A stretch of 64,000 bases of DNA. It comes from Sulfidibacterium sp036244975 (GTDB lineage Bacteria > Bacteroidota > Bacteroidia > Bacteroidales > F082). Below are positions 8,779-17,157 of this stretch, piece after piece (the stretch's first letter is position 1; the number at the start of each line of letters is the position of its first letter). Location: the NCBI GenBank assembly GCA_036244975.1, contig BTTE01000005.1:1-64000 (forward strand), in the 5' to 3' direction. A model generated the notes under the pieces. That model ran no database searches. It was not told the DNA's origin and saw nothing but the letters and a program-made list of their open reading frames with translations. The position numbers and the translations under genes were made by a program.

Positions 8779-11613
8779 TCAGATTGATTCATTGCTTTCG
8801 GAAAGCGTGAAAAAGAAAGTAGTCCCTTCCCCTTTTTTACTTTTTGCCCATATTCTGCCTCTATGCCGGGAAACAATGCGTTTGGCAATGGCAAGACCGA
8901 TACCTGTTCCTTCAAATTCCTTTTTTGAATGTAACCGGCGAAAAGCATCAAATATCTTTCCGGCGGATCCCTCATCAAAGCCCACACCATTGTCCTTCAC
9001 ATAAAAAACTGTTTCTTTTGCTTCGCTATCTTTACGGTAGCCTATTTCCACTAAAGGCAGTGGCTGGTGCGAAGAATATTTCAAGGCATTGGAGAGTAAG
9101 TTGGCCATCAACTGTTTGATTAAGGTGTAGTCAGCAAAAACAGGAGGGAGCTTATGGACTTTAAAACGGGCATGTGGTAAGTTGTGTTCTTTTTGTTGCT
9201 CGGAGAAAATGGATTGTGCCAGCGGTTTTAAGTCGAACTCAACAAAGTTCAGGTTTTTGCGTCCGGTACGCGAAAGCTGCAACAGAGCATCAATAATCTC
9301 CGACATGCTGTCTGTTTCCGAAAGGATGTCGTTTATCAAAACCTGTTCGTTTTCGTCAAGAGTCGAAAAATAATCTTCTTTCATGATTGTGGTGAATCCC
9401 CGGATGGCGCGCAACGGCGCTTTCAGGTCGTGAGATACGGAATAGGAAAAAGCTTCCAACTCGTGATTCAGGTTTCTTAAGGCATGGTTGGAATGGCGTA
9501 ATTCCTGTTGAACCTTCTGCATGTCTTTCAGTAATCCGGCCATATCCAGTTGCTTCTTCTTCAGTTTGGCCGTACGATCCAGCACTTTCTTTTCCAATGA
9601 CTCGTTTAACTCTTTTAGCTTGTCTTCCGTTTCTTTAAGCTGGGTGATATCCTGTACTGTTCCGTGTGTTCTTATGACTTTTCCATTCTTGTTATAAAAA
9701 CTTTTCCCTCTTTCGATGACCCATTTTATTCTTCCATCTTTAAACAAAAGACGATGAATATATTTGAATGATGTTCCATTTCTAACGGACTCTTTCAGTA
9801 CTTCACGTGCGGTCTTTAAATCTTCGGGATGAATGACTTTCCGGAAGTAGTCATAATCAAGATTTTGAGAAGGGCCTAGCTCAAGCAAACGGTACATTTC
9901 ATCAGACCAATAAAGCTCTCTCGTTTGCCAGTTCATTTCCCAGCTTCCGATTCTACCAATTTCCTGTGCTTCTTTTAAACGTTCGGCCTGCCGGGCGAGC
10001 TCTTCCCGGATTTGTTTTTCTTTTGTAACATTCATGGAAATGGAAAGAATGGCCGGCTTATTGTTTTCAAGAAGAATACGGGTTTCGTAAAGATGAAGAA
10101 AGAGGATTTCTCCGTTTTTGCGGATATTTACAACTTCTTTTTCTGCAATTTTGCTCTCGGGAATGGTTGGAATATAGTTCAGGATGTGTTCTTTCTTTTC
10201 CTGCAAAGGATTATTCACAACTTTCCAGATTTTTTCTCCGACCATTTCCTGCGCTGTGTAACCTATATTTTTGCAATAGGTAGGATTTGCATCCAAAATG
10301 GTACCTGCCTCATCCAGCAGCAGAATGCCGGCCGGAGAAAGGTGGAACAATGTTCTGTAGCGTTGTTCACTATGCTGTAAAGCTTCATGGGCTTTGATAT
10401 ATTCCTCCACATTCCGGGTAACGGATAAGATGTGGGGTTCCCCGTTAATATCAATGATGTTGGCAGACATTAAACCATGTACGATGTTTCCGTTTTTCTT
10501 TCTGAACCGGGCCGGAAAATTATGCACAGAACCTTTTTCTTTCAATATTTCAACCAACTCATCCCTTTTTTCTTTATCTGCCCAAATATCAATTTCAAGA
10601 GAAGTTTTTCCTGTTACATCTTCTTGTGTATAACCGGTAATTGCTGTAAAACCATCGTTGGTTTCCATGTACATTCCATCTCCCATCCGGTTAATGTTGA
10701 TAGAATCAGGAGAAATTTTAAACGCTTTCCTGAACTTTATTTCGCTCTGCCGCAGGGATTTCTGAGACTTTATATATTCCTCTACATTCCGGGTAACGGA
10801 TAAAATGTGGGGTATTCCGCCAATGTTAATAATATTGGCTGACATTAAACCGTGAAAGATTTTGCCGTTTTTCATCCTGAACCGGGCTGCAAAATTCTTT
10901 ACAACACCCTTTTTTTTCAATATTTCAACCACTTGCTTTCTCTCTTCCTTGTCAACCCAAACACCAATCTCAAAGGCAGTTTTTCCTATTGCTTCTTGCT
11001 GAGTGTACCCGGATATGGCAGTAAAACCCTCATTTATTTCAAGAAATTTCCCATCTTCAATACGGCTGATGGTAACGGAATCGGGGGAAGTTTTAAAGAT
11101 TTTTCTAAATTTTTCTTCGCTTTTCTCCAATGCTTTTTGGGCTTTGGTACGTTCGGTAATATCATAAACAATTATAAAAAGCAACTCTTGACCTTCATAG
11201 TTGATATTCCCATTGCGCACTTCAACATCCCGGATATCGTTGTTTGCGAGTTTATGCTGTCCGAAATCAGGTGTCTGTTCCTGGTTGGATGCCTGTCGTA
11301 ATCTTTTGGCCAGTTCTTCCTTTGGGAGAGTAGTTATTTGGTAAGCATACATTTTGGTGAGTATCTCGTAAGGATAACCGTAAAACCCAACTGCTGCCTG
11401 GTTGGCATCAACAATACGCATTGTAGAAGCATCAATTATTATCATAATGTTTTTCTGGTTTCGAAACAGGGAGAGATAAATCGCTTTGTTTCTGGCTACT
11501 TCCTGCTCATACAGCATTTTGTAGTCTTTTGGAGAGGCTACGGCTGGTTTTCCGGGGGTATTCTGCTTTTCGGAAATTCGGGAATTCTCTTTGCTGGCTT
11601 TGTCCTGATTCAT
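8779..11613 (-). CDS. Five-PAS soluble sensor histidine kinase
   Basis: 944 residues, no signal peptide or membrane segment, so cytoplasmic. It has five PAS-type modules at roughly 40-155, 155-280, 280-405, 405-530 and 535-665 (the last of PAS_3 type, RIGSWEMNWQTRELYWSDEM). A short coiled region follows, then HisKA with phosphoacceptor H728 in SVSHDLKAPLRAIRG and a HATPase (NLLSNALKYSS, KDNGVGF, EGTGIGLAIAKRI). PAS modules 2 and 3 are a recent duplication with a 125-codon period: both contain PDS(V/I), a GYTQ stretch, HGLMSANII and the shared HILSVTRNVEEYIK. There is no receiver domain; the partner downstream carries two. It is first gene of the operon, with a promoter at 11719-11749. Confidence 0.93.
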   Translation of the reverse strand: MNQDKASKENSRISEKQNTPGKPAVASPKDYKMLYEQEVARNKAIYLSLFRNQKNIMIIIDASTMRIVDANQAAVGFYGYPYEILTKMYAYQITTLPKEELAKRLRQASNQEQTPDFGQHKLANNDIRDVEVRNGNINYEGQELLFIIVYDITERTKAQKALEKSEEKFRKIFKTSPDSVTISRIEDGKFLEINEGFTAISGYTQQEAIGKTAFEIGVWVDKEERKQVVEILKKKGVVKNFAARFRMKNGKIFHGLMSANIINIGGIPHILSVTRNVEEYIKSQKSLRQSEIKFRKAFKISPDSININRMGDGMYMETNDGFTAITGYTQEDVTGKTSLEIDIWADKEKRDELVEILKEKGSVHNFPARFRKKNGNIVHGLMSANIIDINGEPHILSVTRNVEEYIKAHEALQHSEQRYRTLFHLSPAGILLLDEAGTILDANPTYCKNIGYTAQEMVGEKIWKVVNNPLQEKKEHILNYIPTIPESKIAEKEVVNIRKNGEILFLHLYETRILLENNKPAILSISMNVTKEKQIREELARQAERLKEAQEIGRIGSWEMNWQTRELYWSDEMYRLLELGPSQNLDYDYFRKVIHPEDLKTAREVLKESVRNGTSFKYIHRLLFKDGRIKWVIERGKSFYNKNGKVIRTHGTVQDITQLKETEDKLKELNESLEKKVLDRTAKLKKKQLDMAGLLKDMQKVQQELRHSNHALRNLNHELEAFSYSVSHDLKAPLRAIRGFTTIMKEDYFSTLDENEQVLINDILSETDSMSEIIDALLQLSRTGRKNLNFVEFDLKPLAQSIFSEQQKEHNLPHARFKVHKLPPVFADYTLIKQLMANLLSNALKYSSHQPLPLVEIGYRKDSEAKETVFYVKDNGVGFDEGSAGKIFDAFRRLHSKKEFEGTGIGLAIAKRIVSRHRGRIWAKSKKGEGTTFFFTLSESNESI

Positions 11614-11718
11614 ATTCTGTTTTTGAAAAAAAGCTGTTTTGAATTGCTGTTTCGGTAAAAAGACTATTTATTCTGAGTAGTTACCTTTCGGGGAAACCTC
11701 ATTTCAAATTCATATCTT

Positions 11719-11749
11719 CAAAAATAATGAATTCTGACGAGAATGGCAA
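11719..11749 (-). promoter_or_regulatory. Promoter of the two-kinase operon (-33 and -7)
   Basis: On the minus strand, TATTTTTG at 11719-11726 matches TAnnTTTG and a TTG lies at 11747-11749, a 20-nt spacer as expected for the primary sigma factor of Bacteroidota. It gives a leader of roughly 100 nt. This is one of the few -7 boxes in the window with a well-placed -33. Confidence 0.6.
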
Positions 11750-11888
11750 GTAATAAATTGTCTTTTTTTGCTAAGTGGCTTTTCCAGTCGCTTTGGGGTT
11801 CCACACCTGAAGTATTTCCGTTGATATTAATAATGTTACAATCAAAAATATTATTTCCCCGGCTTATGGCTATTTGGAAAACAGAATG

Positions 11889-11896
11889 TACCTTTG
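11889..11896 (+). promoter_or_regulatory. -7 promoter element of the citrate lyase genes
   Basis: TACCTTTG matches TAnnTTTG, 22 nt before the ATG at 11919. It shows that the longer in-frame TTG start at 11874 is not used. Confidence 0.6.
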
Positions 11897-11918
11897 TAGT
11901 TTTAATAATAATTTCCTA

Positions 11919-13127
11919 ATGGACAAAACAGGAACAGCCGGAAACAGAGGCCCCGGAGTTCGCTCGGATGTGTGGGTCGAGATTGAGCTTACCCGAAACA
12001 ACGGCTTGCAAATTGAAGTGAAAAGCAGGGTGAAAGCGCTTTTCGGAAGACAGATTCGGGAACTTGCGGAAAAGGTGCTCCGTTTTTTTGAATTGGAGAA
12101 CGCCCACGTTTCCATCGAAGACGCCGGAGCACTTGATTTTGTGCTGGCAGCCCGGCTTGAAGCAGCCATAAAACAGGTAATAAAGACCGAAAAGGAATTT
12201 TTACTTCCGCTTTTGGAGGAGAACACCACAGCAACCGAAAAGGATAATTTCCGTTTTTCCCGGCTTTACCTGCCGGGAAATTCCCCCAAATTGATGATAA
12301 ACGCCGGGGTACACAAACCCAACGGCCTGATTCTCGATATGGAAGATGCCGTGGCTCCTGCCAAAAAATTTGAAGCCCGTTTTCTGGTACGGAATGCCTT
12401 GCGTACGCTTCGCTTTTATGGTGCCGAACGTATGGTCCGCATCAACCAGGGAGCGAGAGGGCTGGAGGATCTGGAATTTGTGATTCCTCATCATGCCAAC
12501 ATGATTTTGATTCCCAAATGTGAATCGGAAAAGGATGTCCGGCAGGTAGCTGAGAAAGTGGAGCAATTGCGAAAGCAACACAAAATTACTCATCCCGTGT
12601 GGTTTATGCCGATTGTTGAAAGTGCCAAAGGGGTTATGAATGCTTATCAGATTGCCGGTGCCGACCTGTATGTGGCTGCAATGGCCATTGGCCTGGAGGA
12701 TTATACCGCCGATTTGGGGACTCACCGCACCAACGAAGGAGCCGAGTCGTTTTTTGCACGCTCCATGGTGGTGAATGCAGCACGGGCAGCCGGCATTCAG
12801 CCCATTGACTCCGTGTTTTCCGATGTGTCGGACATGGTGGCACTGGCCGAAAATGTAAAACGTTCCAAAGCTTTGGGTTTTGACGGAATGGGATGCATTC
12901 ATCCCCGGCAAATCAAGGTGATACATGAGAATTATGCTCCGGATGCAGCCGAAATAGATAAAGCCAAAAAGATATTTCTTGCTTTTAAAGAAGCCGAAGC
13001 CAGAGGACTGGGCGTGGTTTCTCTCGGCTCAAAAATGATTGATCCGCCGGTGGTAAAGCGGGCGATGAACACCATTAAATTGGCTGTAAACACCGGAAAA
13101 CTAAACAAAAACTGGATGGAAAATTGA
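11919..13127 (+). CDS. Citrate lyase acyl-carrier/beta subunit fusion (CitD-CitE)
   Basis: 402 residues. Residues ~1-95 resemble citrate lyase acyl carrier protein CitD: RSDVWVEIELTRNNGLQIEVKS, FGRQIRELAEKVL, and a VSIEDAGALDFVLAARLEAAI stretch. S16 lies where CitD carries its phosphoribosyl-dephospho-CoA prosthetic group on a serine. Residues ~105-402 are the HpcH/HpaI aldolase-type lyase CitE (RLYLPGNSPKLM, LDMEDAVAPAKKFEAR, MVRINQ, IPKCES, MPIVES, AIGLEDYTADLG, GFDGMGCIHPRQ). CitE cleaves the citryl-thioester to oxaloacetate and an acetyl-thioester. In most bacteria the two are separate genes. citF follows 110 nt downstream on the same strand. No citC, citX or citG (activation and prosthetic group) is in the window. 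Confidence 0.85.
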   Translation: MDKTGTAGNRGPGVRSDVWVEIELTRNNGLQIEVKSRVKALFGRQIRELAEKVLRFFELENAHVSIEDAGALDFVLAARLEAAIKQVIKTEKEFLLPLLEENTTATEKDNFRFSRLYLPGNSPKLMINAGVHKPNGLILDMEDAVAPAKKFEARFLVRNALRTLRFYGAERMVRINQGARGLEDLEFVIPHHANMILIPKCESEKDVRQVAEKVEQLRKQHKITHPVWFMPIVESAKGVMNAYQIAGADLYVAAMAIGLEDYTADLGTHRTNEGAESFFARSMVVNAARAAGIQPIDSVFSDVSDMVALAENVKRSKALGFDGMGCIHPRQIKVIHENYAPDAAEIDKAKKIFLAFKEAEARGLGVVSLGSKMIDPPVVKRAMNTIKLAVNTGKLNKNWMEN

Positions 13128-13237
13128 TTCGGAAGATTAAAAACTTAAAAGGTGAAAATAAGTAAGTGAAAACGGTCAGCCATATTCAGGCATCAACAAC
13201 AACAATTCACCATTAACCAGTAATTAACCAAAACAAA

Positions 13238-14803
13238 ATGAAAAAATACGATAAAGTTGTTAAAAATGCTGCGGGACGTCAGGTACCGACCATAATTAAT
13301 GGCGAAGAGCATGTGCCTTTTATGGGCGTGGGAAAATACAAACCTGCCGGCAGAAAATATGCGCCTCGTATTGTTAGTTGTGCCGATTATCCGGAGAATG
13401 GTAACAAAGTGGTGGCGAATCTGAAAGCAGCGCTTATGAAAGCCGGTCTGCGTGACGGTATGACCATTTCGACGCATCACCATTTTCGCGATGGCGACCT
13501 GATTGCCAATAAAATATTTGACATAGCCCATGAGTTGGGTGTGAAAAATCTGCGGTGGTTTCCGTCAGCCGGTTTTCCGTGTCAGGCACATTTGATTCCT
13601 TATCTTGAAGAGGGTACCATCAACCGGATTGAAGGCAGCATGAACGGGGCCCTCGGGAAGTTTTGTTCCGAAGGAAAAATGGCCGGGCTGGGCGTTTTAC
13701 GTTCCCATGGTGGCCGTTACCAGGCGGTGCAGGATGGCGAAGTGCAAATTGACATTGCCGTTATTGCAGCTCCTACGGCCGACCCTTTCGGTAATGCCAA
13801 CGGTGTAAACGGCAGTGCGGCTTGCGGGCTGCTGGGCTTTGCCCTCGCCGACTCGCAATACGCTGACAAAGTTATTGTGGTTACGGATAATTTGGTGCCT
13901 TTCCCTGCTATTCCATGGCAAATCCAGGGGAATTATGTGGATTATGTGGTAAAAGTGGAACAGGTGGGAATTGCTGAAAAAATTATTTCCGGGACGACAA
14001 AAATCACCAAAAGCCCTGACCGGCTGCTGATTGCCGAAATGACGGCTCGCTTTTGCGAAGCTACCGGATTGATTTACGATGGCTTTTCTTATCAGGCCGG
14101 CGCCGGCGGAACAGCACTCTCCATTGGAAATTATTTCGGCGATATTTTGCGCAAAAACAGGTGGAAAGCGCGATTTATACGTGCCGGAAGTAACCAATAT
14201 CCTGTGGAAATGCTGGAAGAAGGTCTTGTAGAATACATCCTCGATGGCCAGACTTTCGACATGGAAGGTATCCGTTCTATGCGCGAAAACCCAAACCACG
14301 TGTGGACTTCGCCGTTTACTTCGTACAATTATCACGGCAAAGGCAACTTTGCCTCACTCGTGGATGTGGTGGTGCTGGGCGCTACCGAAGTCGATGTGCA
14401 TTTCAACGCCAACGTAGTCAGTCATTCGGATGGCTACCTGCTGCACGGCATTGGCGGCTGGCAAAACACTCTTTTCGGGAAAACTACCATTTTGCCCGTT
14501 CCGCTGTTCCGCGACCGTATTCCTGTTATTCGCGATGAGGTAACTACCCTTTGTGCTCCGGGCGAAATGATCGATGTTATTGTTACCGAACGTGGGATTG
14601 CCATCAATCCGCTACGCAAAGACCTGATAGAGAAAGCCAAAGGTAGCGGACTATCCATTAAAACCATTCAGCAGCTGAAAAAAGAAGCCGAAGCCATCTG
14701 CGGTGTACCGGACAAACCGGATTTGAGTAACGAATTTGTGGCGGTCATCAAATGGGTTGATGGCACGGTGTTGGATTCGGTGAGGAAAGTTGTTGTGGAT
14801 TAA
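13238..14803 (+). CDS. citF: Citrate lyase alpha subunit (citrate:acetyl-ACP transferase)
   Basis: 521 residues, normal length for CitF. It swaps acetyl for citryl on the acyl carrier, the first half-reaction of citrate lyase. Recognisable family stretches include ISTHHHFRDGD, NGALGKFCSEGKMAG, RSHGGRYQAV, APTADPFGNANGVNG, FSYQAGAGGTALSIG, and VTERGIAINPLR near the end, the coenzyme A-transferase-like fold. It lies just after the CitD-CitE fusion, so the complete catalytic complex is encoded by two genes. In this context citrate could feed fermentation through oxaloacetate and acetate, but no citrate transporter or oxaloacetate decarboxylase is in view. Confidence 0.93.
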   Translation: MKKYDKVVKNAAGRQVPTIINGEEHVPFMGVGKYKPAGRKYAPRIVSCADYPENGNKVVANLKAALMKAGLRDGMTISTHHHFRDGDLIANKIFDIAHELGVKNLRWFPSAGFPCQAHLIPYLEEGTINRIEGSMNGALGKFCSEGKMAGLGVLRSHGGRYQAVQDGEVQIDIAVIAAPTADPFGNANGVNGSAACGLLGFALADSQYADKVIVVTDNLVPFPAIPWQIQGNYVDYVVKVEQVGIAEKIISGTTKITKSPDRLLIAEMTARFCEATGLIYDGFSYQAGAGGTALSIGNYFGDILRKNRWKARFIRAGSNQYPVEMLEEGLVEYILDGQTFDMEGIRSMRENPNHVWTSPFTSYNYHGKGNFASLVDVVVLGATEVDVHFNANVVSHSDGYLLHGIGGWQNTLFGKTTILPVPLFRDRIPVIRDEVTTLCAPGEMIDVIVTERGIAINPLRKDLIEKAKGSGLSIKTIQQLKKEAEAICGVPDKPDLSNEFVAVIKWVDGTVLDSVRKVVVD

Positions 14804-15379
14804 AAAGTTCCTAAGAAAACGTCCTGTTTTTTTAAGTGCTTTACTTTTTGATGGTCAGTCCGTAAACAGGGCAATTGATTTTGTGTATTTAGTCGAACTG
14901 ATCCCGGGCGCAGTCGAGGGATCTCGTGGGTTATATTCCCCGCTCCCCGGAGTGATTAAGTAATATTTCCATTGAGATACCTTGTTAGCTTGCTGCCAGG
15001 AGTTTCACTTTTAGTTGGGTTGAGGCAAATCGAAAATCTGCCGTCTTTTTGCAAATATTAATTTCAGTTTTCAGAGTTTCCGGAAACAATTCGGATGAAG
15101 TTATTAACCAAAATAAGAAAAAACTGTCCAAATAACTCAGGAAATACTAAGTTGATGCCGAAAATATTGATTTTTATTGAATTGGATCTTTGGCGTTGCA
15201 AACGTTATAATCAATAGTTTTGTTTGGGTGTCAAAATACACAGGTAAAACGAAATAAAACCGCGTTCTTTTTATTAAATACTTAAGCCTAAGGCTATTAT
15301 GGTAGTAAGACATCGGTTTTTATTGATTTTTATAAAAATTCCCAATTGGGGAGACAGCTTTTTTGTATACGAAGATATC
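14804..15379. other. Gene-free stretch after citF
   Basis: AT-rich, no convincing coding frame on either strand. 14890-14960 is locally GC-richer and contains palindromic pieces (CCCGGG, CCCCGGAG); it could be a degenerate intergenic repeat. A TAGTTTTG at 15215-15222 matches the -7 consensus and has TTTG 22 nt upstream, but no gene follows directly. No tRNA-like structure was recognised. The region may hold an unrecognised small RNA or decayed sequence. Confidence 0.4.
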
Positions 15380-15387
15380 TATTTTTG
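15380..15387 (+). promoter_or_regulatory. -7 promoter element of a small unit
   Basis: TATTTTTG matches TAnnTTTG, 27 nt before an ATG at 15415. With the hairpin at 15737-15767 it frames a transcript of about 380 nt. Confidence 0.45.
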
Positions 15388-15414
15388 ACCTGATTAAGAG
15401 TTGAAAAATTTTCT

Positions 15415-15711
15415 ATGCAAATGCGAAACAGGTATTCACATATAAACAGATTCGTAAAGGAAGCAGAAATAGCTTTCGCGGAGCTGTTTGTATATACCTG
15501 TAAATTTGTATTGGGAGAAAACTTTTTTAACGGCTCTACGTCAACCTTATTCATTACTTTTTCTGCAAATAGTCATCAGGGAATCCAAAAGTACGGTCAA
15601 TCCGCTACCCTGACAAGAATGAGCATTGCTAATAATCAACAGCAAAGCCAACAGCAGAATCAACAGCAAAGTCAACAGAATTTCAATTGGAATTCTAATC
15701 GGGAAAAGTAA
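15415..15711 (+). CDS. Small uncharacterised ORF with Q/N-rich tail (doubtful)
   Basis: 98 codons, no family recognised. The last ~30 residues are a low-complexity Gln/Asn/Ser tail encoded by two copies of a ~24-nt repeat (AATCAACAGCAAAG-type) at ~15637-15685. An internal ATG at 15620 would give just this 30-residue tail. Support: a -7 box 27 nt upstream and a terminator-like hairpin 26 nt downstream. Against: the first two thirds look like no folded domain I know, and reading frames on the other strand are equally open. The unit could instead be a small RNA. It precedes the frameshifted P-II gene. Confidence 0.3.
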   Translation: MQMRNRYSHINRFVKEAEIAFAELFVYTCKFVLGENFFNGSTSTLFITFSANSHQGIQKYGQSATLTRMSIANNQQQSQQQNQQQSQQNFNWNSNREK

Positions 15712-15736
15712 GTCATTCAACAACAAAATTTTTATT

Positions 15737-15767
15737 AAAAGGCTTATGAGTTTCCTCATAGGCCTTT
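15737..15767 (+). terminator. Hairpin terminator before the P-II gene
   Basis: AAAGGCTTATGAG pairs with CTCATAGGCCTTT (one G-T wobble) around a TTTC loop, followed by ATTGTTT. It is the right shape for an intrinsic terminator of the upstream small unit, although the T-tract is short. Confidence 0.6.
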
Positions 15768-15793
15768 ATTGTTTAACTAAATACTTAATACTT

Positions 15794-16191
15794 ATGAAAA
15801 AAATTGAAGCAATTATCCGAAAAGCAAAATTTGAGGATGTAAAAGACGCCTTAACAGAGGTGGGGATTGATTTCTTTTCCTTCTGGGAAATGCGGGGTGT
15901 AGGCCAGGCAAGAGAAGAACGGGCTTACAGAGGTGTGGTGTACGACACCAGCACCATTGAACGCTTGATGCTTTCCATCATCGTTCGTGATAAAACGTTG
16001 ATAAAACCGTGGCTTGCATAATGGAAGCAGGAAGAACAGGCGATATAGGCGATGGAAAATTTTTTGTAGAGCCCATTGAAAAAGCCTATCGAATTCGTAC
16101 GGGCGAAAGCGGGAATGACGCGTTATACATAAAAGGAATTGAAGAAGAAGGGCTTGATATTTACGAACACGGTGAAACAGCTTACAATTAA
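15794..16191 (+). pseudogene. P-II family nitrogen regulator, split by a frameshift
   Basis: Residues 1-68 (MKKIEAIIRKAKFEDVKDAL... to VRDKT) read in one frame from ATG 15794 and stop at 16021 after an unrelated LIKPWLA. The family sequence continues in the -1 frame from about 15997: VDKTVACIMEAGRTGDIGDG, then KFFVEPIEKAYRIRTGE. Joined, they give a normal P-II trimer protein of 132 residues, including the T-loop YRGVVYD with its tyrosine, the GRTGDIGDGK nucleotide site, and a ~20-residue acidic C-terminal extension. One missing base near 15995-15997 explains the break. It could be a real inactivating mutation, an assembly error, or less likely programmed frameshifting: no classical A-rich slippery heptamer is present. 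P-II proteins sense 2-oxoglutarate and ATP and control nitrogen uptake. Confidence 0.85.
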
Positions 16192-16344
16192 GCTCTTAAT
16201 TTTAATACTTGTCTGTTTTTTGGCAGAAAATCACCTTGCCAGAAAGAGGCGAGGAAGGCAAATTACCAGAGTCTTTATCTTGGGAATTGCCATACTTCAT
16301 CAATAATAAAAATTACTTATTCATTTACCTAAAAATTTTATCTT

Positions 16345-17157
16345 ATGAAAAAGATACAACTTACATTATTATTTGCTATTTTATTGGGAATAAATAGCCA
16401 TATCGTCGCTCAAAGTACTGATGCTAAAAACAAAGTCAAAGTAGATTTTGGAGTTGACTTATATAGCCGTTATGTATGGCGCGGTACTCAACTCGGGGGC
16501 AACTCGCCCAGCTTACAGTCCAGTCTGTCTGCTTCTTATGGGAATTTTGAAGTGGGCGCCTGGAGTGCCTATTCGCTTGGTGGAATACATTCAGCTCAGG
16601 AAATGGACTTATATTTAAGTTATTCATTTCTTAATGAACTGTTTACAGCGATTATCACCGATTACTATTTTCCAACCGAAGATGCTCCCTATAATTATTT
16701 TGATTACAACAAAGGCAGTACCGGTCATGTTCTCGAAGCGGGTGTCAGTTTCAACGGGACAAAAGAAATACCGTTTTCCTTTAGCGCCTACATGAATTTT
16801 TTCGGAGCAGATGCCATTCGTTTGAATAATAATCCGGCAAGTCTCAATTTTAATAAAAAAACAGGGATTCAATATTCCAATTATTTCGAGTTGGATTATA
16901 ACACATCTACTCAAAAAGTTGATATTAGCCTGTTTGTAGGCGCAACCTTAAGCAAGCCTCAAAAGGCAAATGCCAACATTGGTTTTGTAGGGGAATCCGG
17001 ATATTACGGGAAAGAGCCCGGAATCGTTAATTTGGGAATTACTGCATCGAGATCAGTAAAAATTACTAAGTATTACTCGGTTTCACTGTCAGCATCTTTA
17101 ATTACAAATCCACAGGCCAAAACGGTATTCCTGGTATTCGGAACTAAATTGGAATAG
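16345..17157 (+). CDS. TorF-like putative porin (Gcw_chp-type outer-membrane protein)
   Basis: 270 residues with a signal peptide (cleavage near IVAQ). The mature start VKVDFGVDLYSRYVWRGTQLG is characteristic of the TorF/Gcw_chp outer-membrane family, followed by alternating amphipathic strands and a terminal ...FVFGTKLE. The function is unknown; small barrels of this family are often beside P-II and ammonium transporter genes in Bacteroidota, as I recall, which would fit nitrogen uptake. Here the P-II gene upstream is frameshifted and no amt or glnA is present. Base composition is more AT-rich than in neighbouring operons. It converges with the lipoprotein gene. Confidence 0.65.
   Translation: MKKIQLTLLFAILLGINSHIVAQSTDAKNKVKVDFGVDLYSRYVWRGTQLGGNSPSLQSSLSASYGNFEVGAWSAYSLGGIHSAQEMDLYLSYSFLNELFTAIITDYYFPTEDAPYNYFDYNKGSTGHVLEAGVSFNGTKEIPFSFSAYMNFFGADAIRLNNNPASLNFNKKTGIQYSNYFELDYNTSTQKVDISLFVGATLSKPQKANANIGFVGESGYYGKEPGIVNLGITASRSVKITKYYSVSLSASLITNPQAKTVFLVFGTKLE

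Larger units (their letters stand above)
11614..11918. other. 305-bp intergenic region between divergent operons
   Basis: AT-rich and gene-free. It holds the minus-strand promoter of the sensor-kinase operon (-7 at 11719-11726, TTG at 11747-11749) and the plus-strand -7 element of citrate lyase (11889-11896). I see no RNA gene or clear operator. Confidence 0.6.

Noticed and set aside
11874..11918. Longer TTG start for the CitD-CitE gene
   Set aside because: It would lie upstream of the -7 box at 11889-11896, and the added residues have no match to CitD.
12201..12926. 241-codon minus-strand frame
   Set aside because: Entirely antisense to the CitD-CitE gene, with no family match and no promoter or start context.
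15330..15759. Two minus-strand frames (15330-15554 and 15547-15759)
   Set aside because: AT-rich, leucine/isoleucine runs produced by the CAACAG-type repeat on the other strand; no promoter or family support.
15985..16010. Programmed -1 frameshift in the P-II gene
   Set aside because: No X-XXY-YYZ slippery heptamer at the junction and no strong downstream pseudoknot was seen; a missing base is simpler.
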